From the NCBI RefSeq assembly GCF_934668725.1, contig NZ_CAKUOF010000018.1, positions 3,144 through 67,143 on the forward strand: a stretch of DNA of 64,000 nucleotides, read 5' to 3'. The stretch is from an uncultured Dysgonomonas sp. GTDB lineage: Bacteria > Bacteroidota > Bacteroidia > Bacteroidales > Dysgonomonadaceae. A program made the translations under genes and the position numbers. This document shows positions 28,044 through 36,079 of this stretch, in pieces. Within the stretch, counting starts at the first letter, position 1. Each line of letters begins with the position of its first letter. Below the pieces are notes generated by a model, which had not been told where the DNA came from, ran no database searches, and worked only from the letters and a program-made list of their open reading frames with translations.

Positions 28044-29390
28044 ATGGAAAAAGTTATAAGTTTAAATGTTGATAAAGTATTTTCTTTTGTAAGCAAGTCG
28101 GAAATAGAGGCTGGTGCAGCTTTGGCGAAACAATGCAATGAAACTTTACACAAAGGTTCGGGCAAAGGTAACGATTTCCTGGGTTGGTTAAATCTGCCTT
28201 CATCTATTACGGATGCTGACCTGAAAGATATTGCAAGTACAGCTCAGGTATTGAGAAGCAAATGTGAAGTTGTAGTTGTAGTAGGTATCGGAGGTAGTTA
28301 CTTAGGTGCTAAATCGGTGATTGAAGCCCTATCGAACTCTTTCGACTGGTTACAAAAAGATCGTAAAAATCCGGTGTTAGTATATGCCGGTCAAAATATC
28401 GGAGAAGATTATCTATCGGAACTTATCGCCTATTTGGCTGATAAATCGTTCGGTATTATCAATATATCAAAATCGGGAACAACAACAGAGCCTGCTCTGT
28501 CGTTTCGTATCTTGAAAGGAGAACTAGAGAAAAAGGTAGGAAAAGCAGAAGCTCAAAGCCGCATCGTAGCAATTACAGATGCAGCAAGAGGTGCTTTGCA
28601 TACACTAGCTAAAAAAGAAGGCTATAAAATGTATGTAATTCCAGATAATGTAGGAGGGCGTTTTTCAGTACTTACTCCTGTAGGGTTGCTTCCTATTGCT
28701 GTTGCCGGATTCGATATCCAAAAGCTGGTACAAGGCGCAGCTTTTATGGAAAAGAATACAACACCGGATGTACCATTCGAAAAAAATCTTGCTGAACAGT
28801 ATGCTGTTACTCGTAACGAGTTGTACAAAAAAGGCAAGAAAATAGAAATACTTGCCAACTACAATCCTAAACTTCACTTCTTTGCAGAATGGTGGAAACA
28901 ATTGTACGGAGAAAGCGAAGGTAAAGAAAACAAAGGTATCTTTAATGCTGCTGTAGACTTTACAACCGACCTTCACTCAATGGGGCAATGGATCCAGGAA
29001 GGCGAACGTTCTATCTTCGAAACAGTTCTTTCTGTAGCAAATCCTCACAATACAGTTCTCGTACCTAAAGACGAAGAAGATTTGGATGGATTGAACTTTT
29101 TAGTTGGTAAACGTGTTGATTTCGTGAATAAAATGGCGGAATTAGGTACTCAGTTAGCTCACGTTGACGGAGGCGTTCCAAACATCAAGATTGAGATTCC
29201 TGAGTTAAGCGAATATTATCTAGGACAACTAATATACTTCTTTGAGAAAGCATGTGGTATCAGCGGTTATATTTTAGGTGTAAATCCTTTCGATCAACCG
29301 GGTGTAGAAGCTTATAAAAAGAATATGTTTGCCCTATTAAATAAACCGGGTTTTGAGAAAGACCACGAAGAAATACAAAAGCGTTTATAA
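28044..29390 (+). CDS. pgi: Glucose-6-phosphate isomerase
   Basis: A 448-residue isomerase of the shorter bacterial PGI type (E. coli is 549). Glucose-6-phosphate/fructose-6-phosphate conversion links the PUL's sugar yield with glycolysis. Landmarks are VVGIGGSYLGAKSVIEAL, ISKSGTTTEPALSFR (phosphate-binding SIS domain), DNVGGRFSVLTPVGLLP (PGI signature) and QLIYFFEKACGISGYILGVNPFDQPGVEAYK. Start ATG at 28044 fits. Confidence 0.96.
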   Translation: MEKVISLNVDKVFSFVSKSEIEAGAALAKQCNETLHKGSGKGNDFLGWLNLPSSITDADLKDIASTAQVLRSKCEVVVVVGIGGSYLGAKSVIEALSNSFDWLQKDRKNPVLVYAGQNIGEDYLSELIAYLADKSFGIINISKSGTTTEPALSFRILKGELEKKVGKAEAQSRIVAITDAARGALHTLAKKEGYKMYVIPDNVGGRFSVLTPVGLLPIAVAGFDIQKLVQGAAFMEKNTTPDVPFEKNLAEQYAVTRNELYKKGKKIEILANYNPKLHFFAEWWKQLYGESEGKENKGIFNAAVDFTTDLHSMGQWIQEGERSIFETVLSVANPHNTVLVPKDEEDLDGLNFLVGKRVDFVNKMAELGTQLAHVDGGVPNIKIEIPELSEYYLGQLIYFFEKACGISGYILGVNPFDQPGVEAYKKNMFALLNKPGFEKDHEEIQKRL

Positions 29391-29391
29391 A

Positions 29392-29402
29392 GGTCGTTGA
29401 CC
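29392..29402. promoter_or_regulatory. Palindrome GGTC-GTT-GACC after pgi
   Basis: A stem AAAGGTC-GTT-GACCTTT follows directly on the pgi stop and is followed by TTG, so here the element could double as a weak terminator. The same gap (29391-29507) has CAGGAGTAAA and TTTACTCCTG about 35 bp apart, a second possible hairpin. Confidence 0.4.
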
Positions 29403-29507
29403 TTTTTGTTTCTAAATTGCAGGAGTAAATCTATGCATTTATCTGTTTAGATAGTATACAATTTTTACTCCTGTAAATAGAAATACTAAATTACTTAAGA
29501 GTACAGA

Positions 29508-30533
29508 ATGATAGAGAAAAAACACCTATTGGGACTAACTTTAGATGAACTGAAAGATGTTGCATTAGAGTGTGGATTGCCTAAATTTGCTGCCAAACAA
29601 ATGGCAGATTGGCTATATAAAAAAAGAGTACTGTCGATAGATGAAATGACAAATCTATCGTTGGCTAATAGAAACTTATTATCGGAGAAATACGATGTAG
29701 GACGTTCTTTACCTGTCGACGATCAACGTTCGATAGATGGTACGGTTAAATATCTGTTTAAAACAGATGCAGGGAAATTTATCGAATCGGTAATGATTCC
29801 CGAAGATGAGAGAGCCACTTTATGTGTGTCGTCTCAGGTTGGTTGTAAGATGAATTGCCTGTTCTGTATGACAGGGAAGCAGGGCTTTAATGGAAATTTA
29901 TCTGCCAACGAAATTCTAAATCAGGTATGTTCGATAGATGAATCGGATGATCTTACCAATATCGTATTTATGGGTATGGGTGAGCCACTGGATAACTACG
30001 AACAGTTGAAAAAAACATTGGATATAATGACTTCGGACTATGGTTTTGCATGGAGCCCGAAGCGTATTACTGTTTCTACTACAGGGGTGACCCCCAAGTT
30101 GAAACGTTTTTTAGATGAAACTAATGCTCATTTGGCTGTAAGTTTACATACACCGATAAAAGAGCAACGGTTATCTATAATGCCTGCGGAGAAAGCATTC
30201 CCTTTATCGGGAGTTCTCGATCTGCTTAAAGAATATGATTGGTCAAAACAAAGACGTTTGTCTTTCGAATATATAATGTTTAAAGATTTTAATGATTCTA
30301 TAGCACATGCTAAAGAATTGTTTAAAATATTGAATGGACTGGATTGTCGGGTCAATTTGATTCGATTTCATGCTATCCCTAATGTAGACCTTGTTACATC
30401 AAGCAATGAAACAATGATACAATTCAGGGATTTTTTGACCCGTAAGGGTTTGATGTGTACGATACGCTCGTCAAGAGGCGAAGATATTTTTGCAGCTTGC
30501 GGGATGTTGTCAACTGAGAAAAGTAAGAAATAA
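29508..30533 (+). CDS. rlmN: Dual-specificity 23S rRNA/tRNA adenine-C2 methyltransferase RlmN
   Basis: A 341-residue radical SAM enzyme that methylates A2503 of 23S rRNA and A37 of some tRNAs. The cluster motif CKMNCLFC (C-x3-C-x2-C) is in SSQVGCKMNCLFCMTGKQGF; the second catalytic cysteine lies near the C-terminus in EDIFAACGML. The N-terminal helical domain (FAAKQMADWLYKKRV) is present. The next gene starts 12 bp after its stop. Confidence 0.97.
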   Translation: MIEKKHLLGLTLDELKDVALECGLPKFAAKQMADWLYKKRVLSIDEMTNLSLANRNLLSEKYDVGRSLPVDDQRSIDGTVKYLFKTDAGKFIESVMIPEDERATLCVSSQVGCKMNCLFCMTGKQGFNGNLSANEILNQVCSIDESDDLTNIVFMGMGEPLDNYEQLKKTLDIMTSDYGFAWSPKRITVSTTGVTPKLKRFLDETNAHLAVSLHTPIKEQRLSIMPAEKAFPLSGVLDLLKEYDWSKQRRLSFEYIMFKDFNDSIAHAKELFKILNGLDCRVNLIRFHAIPNVDLVTSSNETMIQFRDFLTRKGLMCTIRSSRGEDIFAACGMLSTEKSKK

Positions 30534-30540
30534 AAGGAGG
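30534..30540 (+). promoter_or_regulatory. Strong Shine-Dalgarno AAGGAGG
   Basis: Perfect Shine-Dalgarno sequence beginning right after the rlmN TAA and 5 bp before the ATG at 30546. Such a strong site is unusual in this window and fixes that start. Confidence 0.7.
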
Positions 30541-30545
30541 TCGTT

Positions 30546-31202
30546 ATGAGTAAACACCCACATATAACTTTTACAAATATTTCTGATGGAAAAGGTACGT
30601 TTGATAAAGAGTTTCAAACAACATTCCCTACATTAAATAAACTTCTGTCGAAAGCCAGTTGGATTGATTTTACAATAAACAGTAATCAGGTTTATCGTCA
30701 ATATGTTTGGACGGATAAACACGGTCATACTTCGGGATGGCTATGCCATATGGAGCATTGTGTTCCCAGAGGGCGTAACATAATACAAGAGCATGCTTTA
30801 TTTTCGAAGAATGTAGGTACTATTGTTCAATGTTGGATTGGAGGTCATCGAAATATTGACACTTTCCTGACTAATAATGAGCATACTTTTACTTTAAAAG
30901 ATGCTGTCATAGGTATTGGCGGTTGGGAAGAAAATTATATTGCTGCATGCAAATCGGAAGGTGTTGAACCTTTGGATGTAAAGGAATTTGTGACTTTTGC
31001 TCTTGAGGCAAATGGAAATACAACTTTCTATAATAGCAATACTAAAGAAGTATTCTTTTTTGCACACGATGGTTATTCGCCTATTGATATTTCGAAAGTA
31101 AAAGGACAACCCGAATATACCATTCATAAATTTGATGCGGTGGATACATTTACCGACTATGCCGAGCAATTGGCTCATCAATGGGAAAAGGTAATCAAAT
31201 AG
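30546..31202 (+). CDS. Protein of unknown function, possibly SMI1/KNR4 (SUKH)-like
   Basis: A 218-residue soluble protein without signal peptide or membrane segment. I do not recognise it with certainty. The C-terminal part (EFVTFALEANGNTTFYNSNT, then KEVFFFAHDG, and a closing helix DAVDTFTDYAEQLAHQW) recalls the order of elements in SUKH/SMI1-KNR4 domains, which often act as immunity proteins to secreted toxins. No toxin gene is nearby. It follows rlmN by 12 bp with a strong Shine-Dalgarno site and is probably co-transcribed with it. The SUKH suggestion is weak. Confidence 0.6.
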   Translation: MSKHPHITFTNISDGKGTFDKEFQTTFPTLNKLLSKASWIDFTINSNQVYRQYVWTDKHGHTSGWLCHMEHCVPRGRNIIQEHALFSKNVGTIVQCWIGGHRNIDTFLTNNEHTFTLKDAVIGIGGWEENYIAACKSEGVEPLDVKEFVTFALEANGNTTFYNSNTKEVFFFAHDGYSPIDISKVKGQPEYTIHKFDAVDTFTDYAEQLAHQWEKVIK

Positions 31203-31258
31203 GTTGACGGTTCAAGTAAATCAGACTGTTAGCTAGTCAATTTAAAAGATATAATAAA

Positions 31259-31273
31259 AAGGTCTGAGACCTT
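31259..31273. promoter_or_regulatory. Perfect palindrome AAGGTCTGAGACCTT before pdxA
   Basis: The best copy of the GGTC-N3-GACC family: 6+6 bp stem with a 3-base centre, 32 bp upstream of the pdxA ATG. Confidence 0.45.
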
Positions 31274-31305
31274 AATATACGAATTACTTAGAAAAAACTA
31301 ATATA

Positions 31306-32397
31306 ATGATAAAAGTAGGAATTACACACGGTGACATAAACGGTATTGGCTATGAAGTCATACTTAAAACGTTTGGAGATCTCCGTATTGCGGAATTATG
31401 CATTCCCGTAATATATGGATCAACAAAAGTGGCAGCCTATCATCGCAAAGCTTTAGAATTACCTCCGGTGACCTTCAACCTGATTCAGGAAGCGAATGAA
31501 GCGGAGATAAATAAAGTGAATGTTATTAATTGTATTCCCGATGATATCAAGGTCGAACTCGGAAAGTCAACCAAAGCAGCAGGTGATGCTTCGTTAAGCT
31601 CATTGGAAAGGGCTACAGCAGATCTGGCTGCCGGATTGATTGATGTATTGGTTACAGCACCTATCAACAAGGATAATATTCAACAAGATACTTTCCATTT
31701 TCCGGGTCATACCGAATATCTGGAAAAGAAATTCGGACAGGATACGTCAAAATCTCTAATGATTCTTGCAAAAGAAGACCTAAGAGTTGCACTTGTTACA
31801 GGTCATCTTCCTTTAGGTAAAGTTGCCGAAAGCATCACTAAAGAAAAGGTTAAACAAACAATCGACATATTTAATAAATCGTTACTTCGCGATTTTAATA
31901 TCGATAAACCCCGCATTGCAGTACTTTCATTGAACCCCCATGCTGGAGAAAATGGTTTATTGGGAACGGAAGAGAACGACATTATTATTCCGGCTCTGCG
32001 CGAAATGGAAGAAAGTGGCGTTTTATGCTTTGGGCCTTATGCTGCCGATGGTTTTTTCGGATCAGGACGCTTTAAATCTTTTGATGGTATATTGGCTATG
32101 TACCACGATCAGGGTTTGGTACCTTTCAAGACTCTGGCAATGGAAGAAGGTGTTAACTTTACCGCAGGTTTGCCTATTGTTCGTACATCTCCCGCGCATG
32201 GTACTGCTTATAATATTGCAGGTAAAAACGAAGCATCAGAGGATTCGTTCCGACAAGCAATTTATATGGCCATTGACACTTTGCGTAATCGCAAAGAGTA
32301 TGATAAAGCTCATGCCAATCCTTTGAGAAAAATGTATTATGAAAAGGGGGGCGATAACGAAGTCTTGGATTTGACAAAAGAAGAATCGGCAGACTGA
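31306..32397 (+). CDS. pdxA: 4-hydroxythreonine-4-phosphate dehydrogenase PdxA
   Basis: A 363-residue NAD-dependent enzyme of the DXP-dependent vitamin B6 pathway; its product feeds PdxJ, whose gene end is at the left edge of the window. Landmarks are ITHGDINGIGYEV, TAPINKDNI, FPGHTEYLEKKFG with a metal-binding histidine, LNPHAGENGLLGTEE and MYHDQGLVPFKTL. It may share a transcript with the following cluster (86-bp gap). Confidence 0.96.
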   Translation: MIKVGITHGDINGIGYEVILKTFGDLRIAELCIPVIYGSTKVAAYHRKALELPPVTFNLIQEANEAEINKVNVINCIPDDIKVELGKSTKAAGDASLSSLERATADLAAGLIDVLVTAPINKDNIQQDTFHFPGHTEYLEKKFGQDTSKSLMILAKEDLRVALVTGHLPLGKVAESITKEKVKQTIDIFNKSLLRDFNIDKPRIAVLSLNPHAGENGLLGTEENDIIIPALREMEESGVLCFGPYAADGFFGSGRFKSFDGILAMYHDQGLVPFKTLAMEEGVNFTAGLPIVRTSPAHGTAYNIAGKNEASEDSFRQAIYMAIDTLRNRKEYDKAHANPLRKMYYEKGGDNEVLDLTKEESAD

Positions 32398-32448
32398 TAC
32401 TATTATAATACTAGGATGTAGTATATATATCCTGAATAAAAATATATT

Positions 32449-32472
32449 GGGCGTTAGAATATGCCCCTACAA
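32449..32472. repeat. Short palindromic element GGGCGTTAGAATATGCCCCTACA
   Basis: GGGC and GCCC arms enclose GTTAGAATAT. The right half AGAATATGCCCCTACA is the exact reverse complement of 43545-43560 in the mannan locus. Likely a dispersed palindrome of the GTAGGGGC type. Confidence 0.4.
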
Positions 32473-32483
32473 CAACAAATAAG

Positions 32484-33179
32484 ATGAATTATGCAATAAT
32501 AGCTGCCGGAGAAGGTTCTAGGTTAGCACAAGAAGGGGTTAAACTACCAAAACCTCTGGTAAAACTAAATGGCGTGGAGATGATTCGCCGTCTTATTGAT
32601 ATTTTTGCAAAGAACCAAGCTGATTCTATTAGCATCATTGTAAATGAGGAAATGAAAGCAGTGCAAGAATACGTAAATCAAATAAAACTGGATATCCCAC
32701 TAAATATTGTTATAAAATCGACACCCAGTTCAATGCATAGCTTCTTTGAATTGAGGGAGTTTCTGCGTGAAGGTAAATTTTGCTTAACTACGGTTGATAC
32801 AATATTTAAAGAAGACGATTTCGAGCAATATATCAAAGCGTTCATTGCTGATGCCGAATCAGACGGTATGATGGCTGTAACCGATTATATTGATGATGAG
32901 AAACCTCTCTATGTAGATGTCAATCAAAATATGCAAATTACAGGATTTCTGGATAATTCGGATGCATGTAAATATATTTCGGGAGGTATATACGGATTAA
33001 CGCCCAAAGCAATAGATACGCTCGAAAACTGTTTATCTTCGGGGCAATCGCGTATGCGTAATTTTCAACGTCAATTAGTGGCCGATGGACTACTTTTAAA
33101 GGCATATCCTTTTCCGAAGATTGTGGATGTCGATCATGCCGAAGATATTGTAAAGGCTGAAGCTTTTCTTCGAAATTAA
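32484..33179 (+). CDS. Nucleotidyltransferase (NTP_transferase family), inositol-lipid cluster
   Basis: A 231-residue cytoplasmic sugar-nucleotidyltransferase-fold enzyme. The N-terminal NTP-binding signature is MNYAIIAAGEGSRLAQEG followed by KLPKPLVKLNG; an Asp in LTTVDTIFKEDD may bind metal. It opens a tight gene group ending in inositol-phosphate synthase. By analogy with inositol-1-phosphate cytidylyltransferase, which works with CDP-alcohol transferases, it may make CDP-inositol, but the sequence alone does not tell the alcohol from other phospho-sugars. Confidence 0.75.
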   Translation: MNYAIIAAGEGSRLAQEGVKLPKPLVKLNGVEMIRRLIDIFAKNQADSISIIVNEEMKAVQEYVNQIKLDIPLNIVIKSTPSSMHSFFELREFLREGKFCLTTVDTIFKEDDFEQYIKAFIADAESDGMMAVTDYIDDEKPLYVDVNQNMQITGFLDNSDACKYISGGIYGLTPKAIDTLENCLSSGQSRMRNFQRQLVADGLLLKAYPFPKIVDVDHAEDIVKAEAFLRN

Positions 33180-33224
33180 GTAAACAGGAAATCAAAAAGT
33201 AGCGCAATTATATTTTAAATAATC

Positions 33225-34091
33225 ATGTCTAAAGGAAAATTAACAGGGATAAAGCGACAAACTAAATATTCGCCTAACCATATTGGTAATGATGGTACTA
33301 TCTATAATCTTACAGCACAATGTTTGCGTGAGATGGGATATGATGTACAGGATTATACCGAGTCCGAATTTGTATTGAGCGATATCAGAGATAAGTATAT
33401 TTTTGATATGGCTCGTGATAAGAGTACAATCAAGTGGTTAAAACATTTAGAAGATACCGGTTCGGTTGTTATTAACTCTGCATATGGTATCGAGAACTGT
33501 ACACGAGGAAAAATGACACGTATGCTTATGGATAACAAGATACCTCATCCTGAAAGTATAATTATAGATTGCAATGAAGATCCTACCCAATTGCTCGAAG
33601 AAATGGAAGCTAATGCTTACTGGATTAAAAGAGGTGATTTTCATGCCATTCACCGTGAAGATGTGGCTTTTGCCAGAAGTATTACCGAAGCTAAGGAGAT
33701 ATTAAAAGAGTTTGCTTTCAGAGGAATACCCAATGCTGTTATCAATGAACATCTTGTGGGAGATTTGGTGAAATTCTACGGAGTAGCCGATACCGATTTC
33801 TTTTATCATTTTTACCCTTTCGACCTAAGTCATAGTAAGTTTGGATTAGAGGAAATAAACGGAGCTGCTAATCAGTACCCATTCTCTGTTGATGCCTTGA
33901 AGGGAGCATGCGATAAAGCAGGAGAAATTCTTAATATAAAAATATATGGTGGCGATTGTGTTGTTGCAAAAGACGGATCATTCAAGATTATAGATTTTAA
34001 TGACTGGCCTAGTTTTGCCCCTTGTCGTGAGCAAGCTGCTCCCAAGATTGCAGAGTGTATAGACAAGCATGTACAAAAGAACTTAAGATAA
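33225..34091 (+). CDS. ATP-grasp family protein, inositol-lipid cluster
   Basis: A 288-residue soluble protein with the ATP-grasp layout: an N-terminal pre-grasp domain (about 1-95), a lysine in the ATP-binding strand AYWIKRGDFHA and an acidic metal-binding end GDCVVAKDGSFKIIDFNDWPSF (D-x-N pair). ATP-grasp enzymes join a carboxylate to an amine or thiol through an acyl phosphate. No substrate can be named. It is 45 bp after the nucleotidyltransferase and 16 bp before the CDP-alcohol transferase, so it probably acts on the same product. Confidence 0.72.
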   Translation: MSKGKLTGIKRQTKYSPNHIGNDGTIYNLTAQCLREMGYDVQDYTESEFVLSDIRDKYIFDMARDKSTIKWLKHLEDTGSVVINSAYGIENCTRGKMTRMLMDNKIPHPESIIIDCNEDPTQLLEEMEANAYWIKRGDFHAIHREDVAFARSITEAKEILKEFAFRGIPNAVINEHLVGDLVKFYGVADTDFFYHFYPFDLSHSKFGLEEINGAANQYPFSVDALKGACDKAGEILNIKIYGGDCVVAKDGSFKIIDFNDWPSFAPCREQAAPKIAECIDKHVQKNLR

Positions 34092-34107
34092 CGCAAACCT
34101 TAAATCA

Positions 34108-35022
34108 ATGGAACAAAATAAACCGTCTTTGGAGTCTACGCTCAAATCGTCGGACACAGAAGAGTTTATCGATATTTATTTTTATCGCCCAATAGGTTAT
34201 AGATGGGCACTGCTCTTTCAAAAACTGGGAGTAACACCCAATGCAGTTACTATAGCAAGTATTTTCATCGGTGTAGGTTCGGGTATCTGTTTCTACTTTG
34301 ATAACTTATGGCTTACCCTTTTGGGTATATTCTTACTCGTTTGGGCAAATTCGTTTGATAGTGCCGATGGACAATTGGCTCGTATGACCAAGCAGTTTTC
34401 CGCATTAGGCAGGGTACTCGATGGCTTTGCCGGAAATCTCTGGTTTGCGTCTATTTATATTGCCATTTGTATGCGTCTTTTCCCTGTATGGGGATGGAGT
34501 ATTTGGGCTTTAGCTGTTATCACGGGGTACTTTCATAGTAAACAGGCTTCTATGGCCGATTATTACAGGAACATACACTTGCTATTTTTGAAAGGAAAAT
34601 CGGGAAGTGAATTGGATAATAGTGCCGAACTGAGAGATAAAAACCTGGAATTGACATGGGGGGCTAACTTCTGGGAGAAGCTGGTTCTTACCTTTTACCT
34701 TAATTATACTAAAGGTCAGGAAAGCTGGTCGGCAAATTTTCAGGAAATGTTTAAACTATTGAAAAGCCGGTTTGGAGAAACGGCTCCTGAGCAATTTAGA
34801 GCTGCTTTCAGAGAAAAAAGCTTACCTTTGATGAAATGGACAAATATTTTGTCTTTTAATACACGGGCAATAGCTTTATTTGTTGCCGTACTTATTAAGC
34901 AACCTTGGTTATACTTTGTTTTTGAGCTCGTTGTTCTTAATGTAATTTTGGTATATATGGTTTCATGCCATGAAAAAATATGTAAGACATTTACAAAGGA
35001 GCTAGAACAAGGTAAATATTAA
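34108..35022 (+). CDS. CDP-alcohol phosphatidyltransferase, probable inositol-phospholipid synthase
   Basis: A 304-residue membrane enzyme with about six to eight helices. The family motif is D-x2-D-G-x2-A-R-x8-G-x3-D-x3-D; here it reads DSADGQLAR, then MTKQFSAL, then GRVLDGFAG, so the last aspartate, usually the general base, is glycine followed by asparagine. All other positions are kept. Its neighbours (nucleotidyltransferase, HAD phosphatase, inositol-phosphate synthase) suggest it forms phosphatidylinositol phosphate or an inositol phosphoceramide. Soluble segment 155-250 is longer than in minimal family members. Confidence 0.82.
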   Translation: MEQNKPSLESTLKSSDTEEFIDIYFYRPIGYRWALLFQKLGVTPNAVTIASIFIGVGSGICFYFDNLWLTLLGIFLLVWANSFDSADGQLARMTKQFSALGRVLDGFAGNLWFASIYIAICMRLFPVWGWSIWALAVITGYFHSKQASMADYYRNIHLLFLKGKSGSELDNSAELRDKNLELTWGANFWEKLVLTFYLNYTKGQESWSANFQEMFKLLKSRFGETAPEQFRAAFREKSLPLMKWTNILSFNTRAIALFVAVLIKQPWLYFVFELVVLNVILVYMVSCHEKICKTFTKELEQGKY

Positions 35023-35042
35023 AAATCATACGTCAATATAAT

Positions 35043-35768
35043 ATGTTTGAATTAGAAAAAGTAAAAGGCATTATTTTCGATTACGGAGGTACCATTGACA
35101 GCAATGGGAAACATTGGGCAGAAGTACTATGGGAGGCTTATCAGGATATGAAAGTGCCCGTAACCAAAGAAGTTTTTCGCGAAGCCTTTGTATATGTTGA
35201 GCGTTATTTAGCTGTACATCCGGATGTGCAACCGAATCACAACTTCTTCGAATTATTGAAAATAAAGACAGACCTTCAGATTAGTTATTTGATCGAACAG
35301 AATATATTGGAGAATAATGATAAAACATCAAGCTATTCCCTTGCTATTTCGACGCAATGTTATAACTTTGCCAAAGAGATTATAAGCAAAGAGAAAGTGA
35401 TTTTGAGTGCTTTACGAGATCGTTACCCAATGGTGCTAGTATCTAATTTCTATGGAAATGTACAAGCTGTATTAAAGGATTTCGGTTTGCTTGAGTTCTT
35501 TGACGATATTATTGAATCGGCTGTTGTAGGAGTTAGAAAACCCGATCCTGCTATATTTGGTTTAGGAGTGGATAAATTGAATATTCCTGCTTCAAATATA
35601 GTTGTGATAGGAGATTCCCATACAAAAGATATAGTACCGGCATCTAAAAACGGATGTCAAACTATTTGGTTAAAAGGTCCGGGATGGGGTGATGATGAAG
35701 AAAATGCGACAGCAGATGTCATTATTACAGATTTCATGGAGTTGAAAGATGTTTTTCAACTGAATTAA
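35043..35768 (+). CDS. HAD-family hydrolase, candidate phosphatidylinositol-phosphate phosphatase
   Basis: A 241-residue HAD-superfamily phosphatase. Motif I is FDYGGTIDSNG (aspartate nucleophile at D14; the second Asp of the usual DxDGT is replaced by Gly, as YGGT), motif II VSNF, motif III lysine in GVRKPDPAIF and motif IV IGDSHTKD. In known inositol-lipid routes a HAD enzyme removes the phosphate left on the inositol ring; the position 20 bp behind the transferase supports this. The missing second Asp of motif I hints at altered chemistry or acid-base use. Confidence 0.75.
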   Translation: MFELEKVKGIIFDYGGTIDSNGKHWAEVLWEAYQDMKVPVTKEVFREAFVYVERYLAVHPDVQPNHNFFELLKIKTDLQISYLIEQNILENNDKTSSYSLAISTQCYNFAKEIISKEKVILSALRDRYPMVLVSNFYGNVQAVLKDFGLLEFFDDIIESAVVGVRKPDPAIFGLGVDKLNIPASNIVVIGDSHTKDIVPASKNGCQTIWLKGPGWGDDEENATADVIITDFMELKDVFQLN

Positions 35769-36079
35769 GGATATTAAACTGTTATATTGTGACAGGTCTT
35801 ATTTGAAGCGTTAGATAAGATATTGAAAAGGTAATAAACCTTACTTGTATATTTTGGTAGTATTATAGTGTTAGTTGTAATGTCAATTTTCAATAATGGA
35901 GACTAAGTTATTTAGTTGAAAAGCCCGGGTTGGGAGAATAAAATGGAAAGAGGTATTCGCTGAAGCTATTCTATTATATGTGATTTTATGAATTCAGGTA
36001 ATACTTACCTGATGAAATGATTTCACCAGTTTAAAGGATTGCTGCGGGTTGCAGTAAATTTTAAAATTAAATTAAAAAA
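35769..36079. other. 311-bp gap before inositol-phosphate synthase
   Basis: No coding sequence. The gap probably holds a separate promoter for the synthase. A 13-bp palindrome TGAAAT-G-ATTTCA lies at 36013-36025, 54 bp before the ATG, and AAAGGT...ACCTT at 35827-35840 is a loose relative of the GGTC palindromes. I could not identify a TAnnTTTG box. Confidence 0.4.

Noticed and set aside
29392..29408. All GGTC-N3-GACC palindromes as ordinary terminators
   Set aside because: Only the copy after pgi has a following T-run; the 4-6 bp stems are short, and several copies sit just before start codons.
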